Of a stretch of 64,000 nucleotides of DNA, positions 36,041-45,111 are shown piece after piece. Every line of letters starts with the position of its first letter. Within the stretch, counting starts at the first letter, position 1. The stretch is from Rhizobium leguminosarum bv. trifolii WSM1325 (lineage in GTDB: Bacteria > Pseudomonadota > Alphaproteobacteria > Rhizobiales > Rhizobiaceae): the NCBI GenBank assembly GCA_000023185.1, contig CP001622.1:4494501-4558500 (forward strand), given 5' to 3'. A program made the position numbers and the translations under genes. Below the pieces are notes generated by a model. That model saw nothing but the letters and a program-made list of their open reading frames with translations. It was not told where the DNA came from and ran no database searches.

Positions 36041-36890
36041 GCAGGCCTCGCATCGCATGCCCCTTGTAGACGCCGAGGATGCGCACTTTCTCGGAAAAGA
36101 ACCGCAGTTCCTCCAATGCCCGGCGCACGTTCGGATCGTTCGGATGGCCTTCGATATCGGCGTAAAACTGCGTCGCCACGAATTTTCCGCCGAGCTGGTA
36201 GCTTTCGAGCTTCGTCATGTTGATGTTGTTGGTGGCAAAACCTCCGAGCGCCTTGTAGAGCGCGGCCGGAATGTTGCGGACGTTGAAGACGAAGGTGGTG
36301 ACGACCTTTTCTTCCGCCGAATTCCGTTGCGCCCATTCCTCGTCGCGGGACAGAACGACGAAACGGGTCACATTGTTTTCCGTATCCTCGACATTTTCGG
36401 CGATGATCTCGAGCCCGTAGAGATCGGCGGCAAGGCGGGGCGCCAAGGCGGCCATCGAGCGGTCGCCGGTTTCCTGCACGAGCTTTGCCGCCCCTGCGGT
36501 ATCGCCGGCGATCACCGGTTTCCAGCCATTGGCGCGAACAATCTTGCGGCACTGGCCGAGCGCGTGGATATGGCTGTGGACCGTGCGGATCTCGTCCTTG
36601 GTAACACCGGGCAGTACCATCAGCTGGAAGCGAATCGGCATGAAATATTCGCCGATGATGTGCAGCCGCGACTCCGGCAGCAGATGGTGGATATCGGCGA
36701 CGCGCCCGGCGATCGTGTTCTCGATCGGGATCATCCCGATATCGGCATCGCCGTTGTCGACCGCCGTGAACGCATCCTCGAAGGTCTGGCAGGGCAGCGG
36801 CTCCATGGTCGGAAACATGTCGCGGCTGGCCATGTCGGAATTGGCGCCGAATTCGCCCTGGAAGGCGATCCTGTTGGTCTTGATGTTCAT
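36036..36890 (-). CDS. pheA: Prephenate dehydratase
   Basis: A 284-residue monofunctional dehydratase that converts prephenate to phenylpyruvate. The catalytic T-R-F motif (N-N-V-T-R-F-V-V-L) is near residue 170, and a C-terminal ACT domain (about 195-275; N-I-N-M-T-K-L-E-S-Y) should bind phenylalanine, with E-S-Y-Q where many homologues have E-S-R-P. There is no chorismate mutase domain. The frame extends to 37205 through kdsB in another frame; the ATG at 36890 gives the family N-terminus. It follows kdsB by 10 bp. Confidence 0.95.
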   Translation of the reverse strand: MNIKTNRIAFQGEFGANSDMASRDMFPTMEPLPCQTFEDAFTAVDNGDADIGMIPIENTIAGRVADIHHLLPESRLHIIGEYFMPIRFQLMVLPGVTKDEIRTVHSHIHALGQCRKIVRANGWKPVIAGDTAGAAKLVQETGDRSMAALAPRLAADLYGLEIIAENVEDTENNVTRFVVLSRDEEWAQRNSAEEKVVTTFVFNVRNIPAALYKALGGFATNNINMTKLESYQLGGKFVATQFYADIEGHPNDPNVRRALEELRFFSEKVRILGVYKGHAMRGLL

Positions 36891-36900
36891 GATGGTTCCG

Positions 36901-37656
36901 TCAGTTCGACTTTGCGGAGAGGATGCGCCGCGCTTTTTCGAGGTCGGCGGGAGTATCGACACCGAGCGGAACCGTGTCAACGATCTCGGCGTCGATGCGC
37001 ATGCCGGCTTCCAGCGCCCGCAGCTGCTCCAGCGATTCGCGCTTTTCGAGTGTCGAGGGACCGAGCGAGACGAACCGTTCCAGTGCCGTACGCCGATAGG
37101 CATAAAGGCCGATATGATGGTAGAGCGGCCCCTGGCCGTAAGGCGCGGTTGCGCGCGTGAAGTAGAGCGCGTGCAGCCGGTTGCCGGAAATCGGCGAGCC
37201 GACAATCTTGACGATGTGCGGCGCGGTCTTGTCCTCGTCGTTGTCGATTTCGGTTGTCAGCGTTCCGATATCGACCGCCTCGTTCTCGAGCGGGCGCAAA
37301 GCCGCGCGCACTGTTTCCGGATCGATCGTCGGCAGATCGCCCTGGACGTTGACGATGATTTTCGCCTTGCCCTCCGGATCGACTTTCGTCAGCGCCTCAA
37401 AGATCCGATCGGAACCCGACTGGTGATCCGTGCTGGTCATGACGACTTCGAAGCCGGCGGCGGCCACCGCATCGAACACTCGGGCGTCGTCGACGGCGAC
37501 GACGACACGGCCGATGGCTGCCTCCCTGGCGCGCAGCGCCACCTGAACGATCATCGGCAGACCGCAAATATCGGCCAACGGCTTGCCCGGAAGCCGGGTG
37601 GAGGCCATGCGCGCCGGGATCAATACGAGCACACCGTCTAAATTTGAATCACTCAT
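36901..37656 (-). CDS. kdsB: 3-deoxy-manno-octulosonate cytidylyltransferase
   Basis: A 251-residue enzyme that makes CMP-Kdo for lipopolysaccharide. Signature blocks: [15 protein letters not shown] near residue 13, H-Q-S-G-S-D-R near 77, N-V-Q-G-D-L-P near 100 and H-I-G-L-Y-A-Y-R near 180. Pairing with pheA, 10 bp downstream, is common in Rhizobiaceae. Confidence 0.95.
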   Translation of the reverse strand: MSDSNLDGVLVLIPARMASTRLPGKPLADICGLPMIVQVALRAREAAIGRVVVAVDDARVFDAVAAAGFEVVMTSTDHQSGSDRIFEALTKVDPEGKAKIIVNVQGDLPTIDPETVRAALRPLENEAVDIGTLTTEIDNDEDKTAPHIVKIVGSPISGNRLHALYFTRATAPYGQGPLYHHIGLYAYRRTALERFVSLGPSTLEKRESLEQLRALEAGMRIDAEIVDTVPLGVDTPADLEKARRILSAKSN

Positions 37657-37810
37657 TGTTCGGGCCTTCTATTCCGGGCTGAAAAGTGTCAAAAAGTCTC
37701 ACGCACAAGACCATTTAGACAGTTGCAACGATCAACCAAAAGACATAGGTTCCGCGCGATTTCAAGATGGTCCGGTTTATGGTCTGCCGGCTGCAAGGGG
37801 AGCATTGCAG

Positions 37811-38374
37811 ATGAATTCATACGTCAATACGGCCGTCGGGGCGCTGCTCGGAACGATTTTCGTTCTGATGTCGGTCTCCATCGCGTCCGAAGGGATCTTC
37901 CATTCCGAAGCACCGGAAAAGGAAGGTTTCGCGATCGTTGCCGAAGAGGCGCCCGCCGCTGGCGGCGAGGCTGCGCCTGCCGTTGCCGTTCCGATCGCGC
38001 AATTGCTCGCTTCTGCAGATGCCAAGGCCGGTGAAACGGTCTTCAAGAAGTGTCAGGCCTGTCATGACGGCACCAAAGGGGGACCGAACAAGGTCGGTCC
38101 CAACCTCTTTGGTGTCGTAGATCGCCCGATCGCCTCGCATGCAGGCTTCGCCTATTCCGCTCCCATGAAGGATTTCTCCAAGGGCAGCAGCGAGAAGTGG
38201 ACCTTCGAATATCTCAACAAGTTCCTGCTGGCACCGAAGAAGGACGTCCCGGGCACCGCCATGGGCTTTGCCGGTTTGGCGAAGGATCAGGACCGCGCCA
38301 ACGTCATTCTCTACCTGCACACGCTCGCCGATTCGCCGGTGCCGCTGCCGGATCCGAACGCCGCGACCCAGTGA
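37811..38374 (+). CDS. cycM: Membrane-anchored cytochrome c (CycM-like)
   Basis: A 187-residue class I cytochrome c held in the inner membrane by an uncleaved N-terminal span (residues 8-26). A 30-residue Ala/Pro linker leads to the heme domain: C-Q-A-C-H near residue 83, G-P-N-L-F-G-V near 97 and the axial Met in G-T-A-M-G-F near 155. CycM of Bradyrhizobium carries electrons to aa3 oxidase. Divergent from kdsB; the frame open from 37583 is not coding. Confidence 0.9.
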   Translation: MNSYVNTAVGALLGTIFVLMSVSIASEGIFHSEAPEKEGFAIVAEEAPAAGGEAAPAVAVPIAQLLASADAKAGETVFKKCQACHDGTKGGPNKVGPNLFGVVDRPIASHAGFAYSAPMKDFSKGSSEKWTFEYLNKFLLAPKKDVPGTAMGFAGLAKDQDRANVILYLHTLADSPVPLPDPNAATQ

Positions 38375-38399
38375 CGCGGCAGACAATCGGATGACATCG

Positions 38400-38426
38400 A
38401 AGCCCGGCCCGCAAGCCGGGCTTTTT
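38400..38426 (+). terminator. Intrinsic terminator of cycM
   Basis: AGCCCGGC and GCCGGGCT form an 8-bp stem with a 6-base loop followed by five T residues, 26 bp after the cycM stop. Confidence 0.92.
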
Positions 38427-38448
38427 GCTGTGCAGAGAACCAATTAAA

Positions 38449-38494
38449 ACATGTCGCGCAAAACTGTGCAGCCGTTTTTAGACTACGACGCGCT
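38449..38494 (+). repeat. Family A repeat, decayed copy A6
   Basis: ACATGTCGCGCAAAACTG is intact but the returning arm reads TTTTTAGACTACGACGCG, so the foldback is partly lost. It abuts the stop codon of the AEC transporter. Confidence 0.65.
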
Positions 38495-39442
38495 TCAGGC
38501 GCCGAGGAAATAGGCCCAGAGCGAGACCGTGATGGCGCCGAGCGCCGTCGTCACGGTGATCGTCGAGGCGGCGAGGCTGTGACCGACGCCGAAGCGATTG
38601 GCGATCAGCCAGGCGTTGACGCCTGTCGGGACGGAGGAGGTCAGCACGATCGCTGCCGTCCATTCGGGGCTGAGACCGAGGAGACGGCTCGCCGCCCACA
38701 CGCAGCCAGGCAGCAGCAGCAGCTTCAGGCTTGAGGTGACGCTGGCGATGCCGAGATTGCCGGAGACACCGTATCTCTCCAGCGCCATGCCGAGCGATAT
38801 CAGCGCCGCCGGGCCGGCAATGCCGGCGATCTGCCCGACGACCGTTGCCAGCGTCGTCGGCATGGTGAGACCGGAAAGGTGCATGGCCATGCCGGCCGCA
38901 AGGCCGATCACCAGCGGGTTGCGCACGAGATTGACCGCGATCTGGCGGAGCACGAGCATCATGCTGCGATCGCTTTTGCCGGCGATCTTGCGCTCCGCAT
39001 GCTCCATCAACACCGTGCCGGCGACCATCATCACGGGCAGATGCACGGCAAGCAGGATCGACAGCGCCACCAGCCCTTCGTCGCCGACGGTCCGCTCGAC
39101 GAGCGGCAGGCCGATGAAGATATTGTTGGCGAAGGCCGAGGAGACGCCGGCCAGCACGCCGATACGTTCGTCGCGGCCGAAGAGCCGTGTCGCGGCGATA
39201 TGGCCGGCTGTCCAGGTGATGGCGACGCCGGAAAAGTAGACGACCCAGAGACGAAAAGGCGAGGCGCCATGAAAATCCGCCTCGGCGATGGTGCGGAAAA
39301 GTAGAAGCGGCACGGCGATCTTGAAGACGAATTCGCTGAGCGCTTCGCCGACATTCGACGCCATCAACCCGCTGCGGACGATCACCCAGCCGATGAGAAT
39401 CAGGATGAAGATGGGAAGGACGTCGAGAATGATGGCTGACAT
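38495..39442 (-). CDS. AEC-family (auxin efflux carrier-like) transporter
   Basis: A 315-residue membrane protein with about ten spans arranged as two five-helix repeats, matching the Membrane_trans (AEC) family; conserved helix-break segments include F-A-N-N-I-F-I-G-L-P-L near residue 108 and T-S-S-V-P-T-G-V-N-A-W near 272. Bacterial members export or import organic acids such as malate or malonate. The substrate cannot be read from sequence. No operon partner. Confidence 0.85.
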   Translation of the reverse strand: MSAIILDVLPIFILILIGWVIVRSGLMASNVGEALSEFVFKIAVPLLLFRTIAEADFHGASPFRLWVVYFSGVAITWTAGHIAATRLFGRDERIGVLAGVSSAFANNIFIGLPLVERTVGDEGLVALSILLAVHLPVMMVAGTVLMEHAERKIAGKSDRSMMLVLRQIAVNLVRNPLVIGLAAGMAMHLSGLTMPTTLATVVGQIAGIAGPAALISLGMALERYGVSGNLGIASVTSSLKLLLLPGCVWAASRLLGLSPEWTAAIVLTSSVPTGVNAWLIANRFGVGHSLAASTITVTTALGAITVSLWAYFLGA

Positions 39443-39479
39443 AGGGGAGGCTGCTCTGCGCGGGGGAATATTCGACGTC

Positions 39480-39583
39480 TACAGCGCCGCGCGTCTTTTC
39501 AGGCGCGCAAAGGACGCTGTAGCACTTTGAATTGCTGCATAATTCCTTAAATCGATTCCGATTTAAGGAATTATGCAGTAGCA
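39480..39583 (+). repeat. Family B repeat, copy B3
   Basis: Complete element: GCGCGTCTTTTCAGGCGCGC hairpin, GGACGCTGTAGCACTTTGAA linker, and CTGCATAATTCCTTAAATC...GATTTAAGGAATTATGCAG, a 19-bp perfect stem. Confidence 0.85.
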
Positions 39584-39640
39584 GCAAACTGCTTGGATTG
39601 AAAAGGCAACCGCCGTCCAATCAGGCGCATCGGCAAAACA

Positions 39641-39830
39641 AAAAAAGCGGGCATAGCCCGCTTTTCCGCTCCGGCCTTGCCGGATACCCGGATCACGAAG
39701 CTGCCAGTTCATCCGTGGTCAGCAACGCGCCGGTAAGATCGAAGGGATCATCCCTCGTGCGCCCGGCTGCAACTGAAAGCTGCTCATGCCGGTCTTCTTG
39801 CGAGCATTTCTAGATTTCGAAAGTGACAGG
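39641..39830 (-). ncRNA. Candidate small transcript with terminator, unannotated
   Basis: No gene is visible in 39584-39956, yet the minus strand ends a region with AAAAGCGGGC...GCCCGCTTTTTTTG (39641-39665), a strong intrinsic terminator. A 20-base block at 39702-39721 is identical to one at 54351-54370, where it also precedes a terminator in the same relative orientation. An open stretch ending A-L-L-T-T-D-E-L-A-A-S-stop crosses it but has no start codon. The 5' end is not determined. Confidence 0.35.
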
Positions 39831-39956
39831 GACATGACGAATAGGCGGCACTTTTGCGAAGAAATAGAGAGGCCATCCACCATTTATCCTTCCAAACCGC
39901 GGAAATTTCGCTAAGACCAAACCCCGGCTATCACAAACTCCGGGACCCCCCATTTC

Positions 39957-40949
39957 ATGACAAGATTCGATGTTCTGACAGTCGGCAACGCAATCGTGGA
40001 TATCATTGCCCGTTGCGACGACCAGTTCCTCATTGACAACCAGATCACCAAGGCGGCGATGAACCTCATCGATGCCGAACGCGCCGAACTCTTGTATTCG
40101 CGCATGGGACCGGCGCTCGAAGCTTCCGGCGGCAGCGCCGGCAACACGGCGGCGGGCGTTGCCAGCCTCGGCGGCAAGGCTGCCTATTTCGGCAATGTCG
40201 CCCAAGACCAGCTCGGCGACATCTTCGCGCACGACATCCGCGCCCAGGGCGTCCACTACCAGACCCGGCCGAAGGGCACCTTCCCGCCGACGGCGCGTTC
40301 GATGATCTTCGTCACCGAGGACGGCGAGCGTTCGATGAACACCTATCTCGGCGCTTGCGTCGAGCTCGGCCCGGAGGATGTCGAGACCGACGTCGTGGCC
40401 GACGCCAAGGTTACCTATTTCGAAGGATATCTCTGGGATCCGCCACGCGCCAAGGAAGCGATCCTCGATTGTGCCCGCATCGCCCATGAAAACGGCCGCG
40501 AAGTGTCGATGACGCTGTCGGACAGCTTTTGCGTCGGCCGCTATCGCGACGAATTCCTCGATCTGATGCGCTCAGGCAAGGTCGATATCGTCTTCGCCAA
40601 TCGCCAGGAGGCGCTGTCACTCTACGAGACCGACGATTTCGAAGAGGCGCTGAACAGGATCGCGGCCGATTGCAAGATCGCCGCCGTCACGATGAGCGAG
40701 GACGGTGCCGTCATCCTCCAGGGCAAAGAGCGTTATTACGTCGACGCCATCAGGATCAGGGAAGTGGTCGATACGACAGGCGCCGGCGATCTGTTCGCCT
40801 CCGGCTTCCTCTATGGCTATACGCAGGGCCGTTCGCTTGAGGATTGCGGCAAGCTCGGTTGCCTGGCTGCCGGCATCGTCATCCAGCAGATCGGCCCGCG
40901 TCCGATGAGCTCGCTTTCCGAGGCCGCCAAACAGGCAGGGCTTATTTGA
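39957..40949 (+). CDS. Adenosine kinase / PfkB-family sugar kinase
   Basis: A 330-residue ribokinase-fold kinase. The N-terminal PfkB signature G-G-S-A-G-N-T-A-A-G-V-A-S-L-G-G is near residue 59, and the C-terminal anion-hole motif D-T-T-G-A-G-D-L-F-A-S-G near 268 holds the catalytic Asp. Rhizobial proteins of this type phosphorylate adenosine to AMP. It stands alone and converges on the SH3 gene, overlapping its stop region by eight bases. Confidence 0.9.
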   Translation: MTRFDVLTVGNAIVDIIARCDDQFLIDNQITKAAMNLIDAERAELLYSRMGPALEASGGSAGNTAAGVASLGGKAAYFGNVAQDQLGDIFAHDIRAQGVHYQTRPKGTFPPTARSMIFVTEDGERSMNTYLGACVELGPEDVETDVVADAKVTYFEGYLWDPPRAKEAILDCARIAHENGREVSMTLSDSFCVGRYRDEFLDLMRSGKVDIVFANRQEALSLYETDDFEEALNRIAADCKIAAVTMSEDGAVILQGKERYYVDAIRIREVVDTTGAGDLFASGFLYGYTQGRSLEDCGKLGCLAAGIVIQQIGPRPMSSLSEAAKQAGLI

Positions 40950-41481
40950 AGGCTTCGCCGGGATAGGCGCCCCAGATCTCCGACTGCGCCACCCAGCCAG
41001 AGGCGCCGTCGGATTCGGCGCGGCACCAGTCGCCGTTGCATTCGCCGATCGTCAGCATCACGCCGGGTTCGAGCTTCGCGACGATCGAGGCGGAGGGCTG
41101 CGCCTCGCGGCGCAGATTGACATAGATGCCCTTGCCCTTGGTCTTCATCCACGGGGCGGCGATCGCCGCGCGCTGGCCTGACAGCAGCGACTGGTTGACC
41201 CAGCCTTCGGTGCCGTCGGCATCGCGGATACGGCGCCAATTGTCGTATTCCTGGATAATCTCCACCGGCAGGCCAGATTTCAGGTACATCCACGACACGG
41301 CGTAATCCGTTCCCGGACCGATGCGCAGGTTGACGCGCTTGGATTTCAGCGTGACGAAACGCGGCAATGGCAGCCCGCTTGGCCCCTTGGCCGCCTGCGC
41401 ATGGGCGAACTCGACGCTTCCCATGGATGCAGCCAGAACGATGGCAAGGGCGAGGCAGGACGTCAGGACTTTGCTGCGCAT
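40942..41481 (-). CDS. Exported SH3-domain protein
   Basis: A 179-residue protein with a signal peptide (1-29, ending A-H-A-Q-A) and two bacterial SH3 modules: V-N-L-R-I-G-P-G-T-D-Y near residue 50 and I-Y-V-N-L-R-R-E-A-Q-P near 120, each followed by a G-W-V end. SH3_4/DUF1058 proteins are thought to bind cell wall. The frame extends to 41622; the ATG at 41481 (GGAAAC before it) places the signal peptide at the N-terminus. Its last eight bases overlap the convergent kinase gene. Confidence 0.85.
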   Translation of the reverse strand: MRSKVLTSCLALAIVLAASMGSVEFAHAQAAKGPSGLPLPRFVTLKSKRVNLRIGPGTDYAVSWMYLKSGLPVEIIQEYDNWRRIRDADGTEGWVNQSLLSGQRAAIAAPWMKTKGKGIYVNLRREAQPSASIVAKLEPGVMLTIGECNGDWCRAESDGASGWVAQSEIWGAYPGEAFK

Positions 41482-41665
41482 GGAAGTTTCCGTTTGCTCG
41501 AATTCGCGGGCAGGCCCGGCCTGTTCGCGGTCCGGGCTCTGACATTCCCCGGCTGCACCACGAGTTTTGTTTGTCTTCGCGTGCGGGTCTGGTAGAAAAT
41601 GCCCGGATGGGAAAATTATCACCCCTCTTGGTTAAAGACCTCTGAACAAGGCACCACAGGCAGCC

Positions 41666-42667
41666 ATGACAGCGAAGAAAAAACCCAAGGTCTACATCAC
41701 CCGCAAGCTGCCGGATGCCGTCGAAACCCGGATGCGCGAACTCTTCGACGCCGAGCTGAACATCGACGACGCGCCGCGCTCCGTTGCCGAGCTGATCGCC
41801 GCGGTCAAGACCGCCGACGTGCTGGTGCCGACCGTCACCGATCGCATCGACGCGGCGCTGATCGAAGAGGCGGGACCGCAGATGAAGCTGATTGCGAGCT
41901 TCTCCAACGGCACCGATCACATCGACGTCGAGGCGGCGGCGCGCAAGGGCATCACCGTCACCAACACGCCGAACGTCCTGACAGAGGACACCGCCGATAT
42001 GACCATGGCGCTGATTCTCGCTGTTCCGAGAAGGCTCGGCGAAGGTGCGCGCGTGCTGACCGACAAGCCGGGCGAGTGGGCAGGCTGGTCTCCCACCTGG
42101 ATGCTCGGCCGGCGCATTCACGGCAAGCGCATCGGCATCGTCGGTATGGGCCGCATCGGCACGGCAGTGGCCCGCCGTGCCAAGGCTTTCGGCCTGTCGA
42201 TCCACTATCACAACCGCAAGCGCGTCAATCCGGCCGTCGAGGACGAACTGGAGGCGACCTATTGGGAAAGCCTCGACCAGATGCTCGCCCGCGTCGACAT
42301 CGTTTCGATCAATTGTCCGTCGACGCCGGCGACCTTCCACCTGATCTCGGCCCGCCGTCTGGCGCTGCTGCAGCCGACAGCCTATCTCGTCAACACTGCG
42401 CGCGGCGACGTGGTCGATGAAGCTGCACTGATCAAGTGCCTGAGGGAGGGCCGGATCGCCGGCGCCGGCCTCGACGTCTTCGAAAACGAGCCCGCCGTCA
42501 ACCCGAGGCTCATCAAGCTCGCCAATGAGGGCAAGGTCGTGCTGCTGCCGCATATGAGTTCGGCGACGATCGAAGGCCGCATCGACATGGGCGACAAGGT
42601 CATCATCAATATCCGCACCTTCATCGACGGTCACAGGCCGCCGAATCGGGTACTGCCGGGTCGTTGA
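41666..42667 (+). CDS. D-2-hydroxyacid dehydrogenase (glyoxylate/hydroxypyruvate reductase type)
   Basis: A 333-residue NAD(P)H-dependent enzyme. The dinucleotide site is G-I-V-G-M-G-R-I-G-T-A near residue 155, and the catalytic Arg (N-T-A-R-G-D near 246), Glu (E-N-E-P near 275) and His (L-P-H-M-S-S-A-T near 294) are all present. Likely reduces glyoxylate or hydroxypyruvate. Divergent from the SH3 gene. Which acid it prefers is uncertain. Confidence 0.9.
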   Translation: MTAKKKPKVYITRKLPDAVETRMRELFDAELNIDDAPRSVAELIAAVKTADVLVPTVTDRIDAALIEEAGPQMKLIASFSNGTDHIDVEAAARKGITVTNTPNVLTEDTADMTMALILAVPRRLGEGARVLTDKPGEWAGWSPTWMLGRRIHGKRIGIVGMGRIGTAVARRAKAFGLSIHYHNRKRVNPAVEDELEATYWESLDQMLARVDIVSINCPSTPATFHLISARRLALLQPTAYLVNTARGDVVDEAALIKCLREGRIAGAGLDVFENEPAVNPRLIKLANEGKVVLLPHMSSATIEGRIDMGDKVIINIRTFIDGHRPPNRVLPGR

Positions 42668-42680
42668 AGAATGCTGTAAG

Positions 42681-43169
42681 TCAGGCGACGCAGATTGGAG
42701 GCGCAAGAACCTTGCGCATTTCGACGAACGTCGTCCTGGCAAAACCGGGATGCGCCTTTTCGGCGGTTCTGGAAAATCCCCAGGCGGCAAAGACGGCGTG
42801 ATTGTCGGTGAGTTCGATGCGCGTTTCCAGCCGCAAGGCGGGAAGGCCGAGCGCCGCAGCCGTCTCCTCGGCAATCGTCAGCAGCCGCTTGCCGAGGCCC
42901 TTGCCCTGTACCTCAGGCAGGACGGCGAGCTTGCCGACATAGAGACAATCGGCCTCCGGCCGCAGGAAGAGGCAGCCGATCAGTTTTTCGCCGTCGATGG
43001 CGACATGGCCGATCTCGGTCCTGGCCTTTTCGGCCAGTGATTCCGTCGTCAGCTTGAGCGCCGAAGATGGCGGGTCGATCCTGCCGTTCATCGAGGCGAA
43101 GGAGGCGAGGATGAGTGTCAGCAATTCGTCCCAGCGCGTGAAGGTCTGATTAAGAGAAATAATCGTCAT
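42681..43169 (-). CDS. GNAT-family N-acetyltransferase
   Basis: A 162-residue GNAT with the acetyl-CoA loop L-P-E-V-Q-G-K-G-L-G-K-R-L-L near residues 87-100 and E-L-T-D-N-H-A-V-F-A-A-W-G-F near 122. Its ATG overlaps the stop of the MoeB-like gene by four bases, making it the last gene of a recF-moeB-GNAT operon. Substrate unknown. Confidence 0.86.
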   Translation of the reverse strand: MTIISLNQTFTRWDELLTLILASFASMNGRIDPPSSALKLTTESLAEKARTEIGHVAIDGEKLIGCLFLRPEADCLYVGKLAVLPEVQGKGLGKRLLTIAEETAAALGLPALRLETRIELTDNHAVFAAWGFSRTAEKAHPGFARTTFVEMRKVLAPPICVA

Positions 43170-43990
43170 CCGGCCTGTCTCTGTGTCGTACGGCGTCGTT
43201 TGTAGCGGATGGTGTCGAACCGGGCCGAGAGCGCGTCGTAGAGCAGCAACCGTCCGACCAGCGGTTCACCGGTGCCCGTGACGAGCTTGATTGCCTCCAT
43301 TGCCATCATCGTGCCGATGACGCCGGTCAGCGCGCCGATGATCCCGGCCTCGGCGCAGGCGGGAATCAACCCGGCCGGCGGCGCTTCCGGAAACAGGTCA
43401 CGATATCTGGGGTTGGGCGTTCCGTCCTCAGCCGTCTCATAGGGCTTGAGAACAGTCAGCGAACCGTCGAAGCGCCCGACGGCGCCGGTGACGAGCGGGA
43501 TGCGCCCTTCATCCGCGGCATCCGCGGCGGCATAACGGGTGTCGAAATTGTCGGAGCCGTCGATCAGCAGATCGAAACCGGAGAGCTGACGGCGGCCCGC
43601 CTCCGGGGAGAAGCGTTCCTCGAAGCGGATCAACCGGACATGCGGATTGAGCCTGGCGATGGCGAAGGCGGCACTCTCCGTCTTCAATTCGCCGATCGTG
43701 CCGGAATCATGGATCACCTGGCGCTGCAGGTTCGACAGCGACACCCGGTCGTCGTCGACGATACCGAGCGTGCCGACGCCGGCTGCGGCCAGATATTGCA
43801 GGACCGGCGCACCGAGACCGCCGGCGCCGATCACCAGCACCCGGGCGGCTTTCAGTTTCTGCTGGCCGGCGCCGCCGATCTCGGGCAGCAGGATATGGCG
43901 GTGATAGCGCGCGATTTCTTCCGGGCTGAGCGGTTCCATGGCGCCGATGTTATCATGACGCCCGACGCCGGGAAAAGCTGCCTCCGTCAT
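43166..43990 (-). CDS. moeB: HesA/MoeB/ThiF-family adenylyltransferase
   Basis: A 274-residue E1-like enzyme that adenylates the C-terminal Gly of a ubiquitin-like sulfur carrier (MoaD or ThiS). ATP site: V-I-G-A-G-G-L-G-A-P near residue 51; N-L-Q-R-Q near 88; catalytic Cys in I-P-A-C-A-E-A-G near 210. Both zinc C-x-x-C pairs of E. coli MoeB are missing: the first is P-R-Y-R-D-L-F and no C-x-x-C occurs near the C-terminus. The start overlaps the recF stop by four bases (43987-43990). MoaD versus ThiS as partner is not decided by sequence. Confidence 0.85.
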   Translation of the reverse strand: MTEAAFPGVGRHDNIGAMEPLSPEEIARYHRHILLPEIGGAGQQKLKAARVLVIGAGGLGAPVLQYLAAAGVGTLGIVDDDRVSLSNLQRQVIHDSGTIGELKTESAAFAIARLNPHVRLIRFEERFSPEAGRRQLSGFDLLIDGSDNFDTRYAAADAADEGRIPLVTGAVGRFDGSLTVLKPYETAEDGTPNPRYRDLFPEAPPAGLIPACAEAGIIGALTGVIGTMMAMEAIKLVTGTGEPLVGRLLLYDALSARFDTIRYKRRRTTQRQAG

Positions 43991-45111
43991 TCGAACACTC
44001 TTCCGTCGGAAACCGTGAAAAACTGCGCCCTGTCGCCGAGTGCCGCAAACATCGCGCGATCCGTTCCGGTCATGAAGGACTGGCCGCCGAGCCCGTCGAT
44101 AAGGTCGAATAGCGCGGCGCGGCGGCCCTCATCGAGATGCGCCGCGATCTCGTCGAGCAGCAGAATCGGCGCATGGCCGGTGAGGTTGCCGACGAGCCGC
44201 GCATGCGCAAGCACCAGGCCGACTAGCAGCGCTTTCTGCTCGCCGGTGGAGCAACGCTCCGCCTCCATCGCCTTTTCGCGGTGATGCACGATGAGATCGG
44301 CCCGATGCGGCCCCTCGAGCGTGCGCCCTGCGCCGGCATCGCGGTAGCGGCTCTCCGCCAGCATCGCCGCGTAGTCATCTTCGAGGTCGACCGAGGGGCG
44401 CGAGAACTGACCGTCCATGAAGCCCGAGAGCTGCAGCGCTGCCGAAGGGAAGGGCGAGCTTTCCCGTGTTTCCTCGATCAGCCGGGTCAGCAGGCCGAGC
44501 ATCTCCTGCCGGGCGAGCGCCATGGCGATGCCGAGGCTTGCCATCTGCTCCTCGATGCCAGCAAGCCAGGAGGGATCAAAGCGCCCTTCGTCCAGCAATT
44601 TGTTGCGGCTGCGCATGGCGCGCTCGAAATCGCTGGCGCGGCGGCCATGGGCGGGATCGAGCGACAGCACCAGCCGGTCGAGAAAGCGGCGTCGGTCGGA
44701 AGAGGCGCCGGTAAAGAGGCCGTCCATTGCCGGTGTCAGCCAGAGAAGGCGCAGATGGTCGGTGAGTTCGTCGGCAGTCTTTGCCGTCGTGCCATTGATG
44801 CGCAGCCTGCGGGCGGTGGTCTCCTCGCTCGTTTCGATGCCGGTGCCGATCTCGACGTCGCCTTCCATGCCGTCGAGTGCGGCGAAGATCGAAAAACCGC
44901 CGGCGGCGCCGACACGGGTAATGTCGCCATAGGCCGCGCGGCGCAGACCGCGGCCAGGCGAAAGCAGAGAAACTGCCTCCATGAGATTGGTCTTGCCGGC
45001 GCCGTTGTCTCCCGTCAGTACGGCATGCCGACCATCAAGGGTAAGGGCCGCCGCCGCATAGTTGCGGAAGTCTGTCAGCTTCAGACGGGAAAGAGAAACC
45101 TTGTGCGGCAT
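43987..45111 (-). CDS. recF: DNA replication/repair protein RecF
   Basis: A 374-residue SMC-like ATPase of the RecFOR pathway. Walker A is G-D-N-G-A-G-K-T-N near residue 35, the ABC signature S-T-G-E-Q-K-A-L-L near 277, and Walker B L-L-L-D-E-I-A-A-H-L near 310. The frame is open to 45201, but the ATG at 45111 gives the family N-terminus (V-S-L-S-R-L-K-L-T-D-F-R-N-Y). Not next to dnaA/dnaN here, as is normal in Rhizobiales. Confidence 0.95.
   Translation of the reverse strand: MPHKVSLSRLKLTDFRNYAAAALTLDGRHAVLTGDNGAGKTNLMEAVSLLSPGRGLRRAAYGDITRVGAAGGFSIFAALDGMEGDVEIGTGIETSEETTARRLRINGTTAKTADELTDHLRLLWLTPAMDGLFTGASSDRRRFLDRLVLSLDPAHGRRASDFERAMRSRNKLLDEGRFDPSWLAGIEEQMASLGIAMALARQEMLGLLTRLIEETRESSPFPSAALQLSGFMDGQFSRPSVDLEDDYAAMLAESRYRDAGAGRTLEGPHRADLIVHHREKAMEAERCSTGEQKALLVGLVLAHARLVGNLTGHAPILLLDEIAAHLDEGRRAALFDLIDGLGGQSFMTGTDRAMFAALGDRAQFFTVSDGRVFE

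Noticed and set aside
39532..39813. 93-codon plus-strand ORF from repeat B3 onwards
   Set aside because: Starts inside the repeat, composition unlike protein, and it runs through the terminator hairpin.
39810..40487. 225-codon minus-strand ORF opposite adenosine kinase
   Set aside because: Shadow of the kinase gene; no start with a ribosome binding site.
40817..42874. 685-codon minus-strand ORF across three genes
   Set aside because: It overlaps the adenosine kinase, SH3 and dehydrogenase genes, which are supported by clear motifs.
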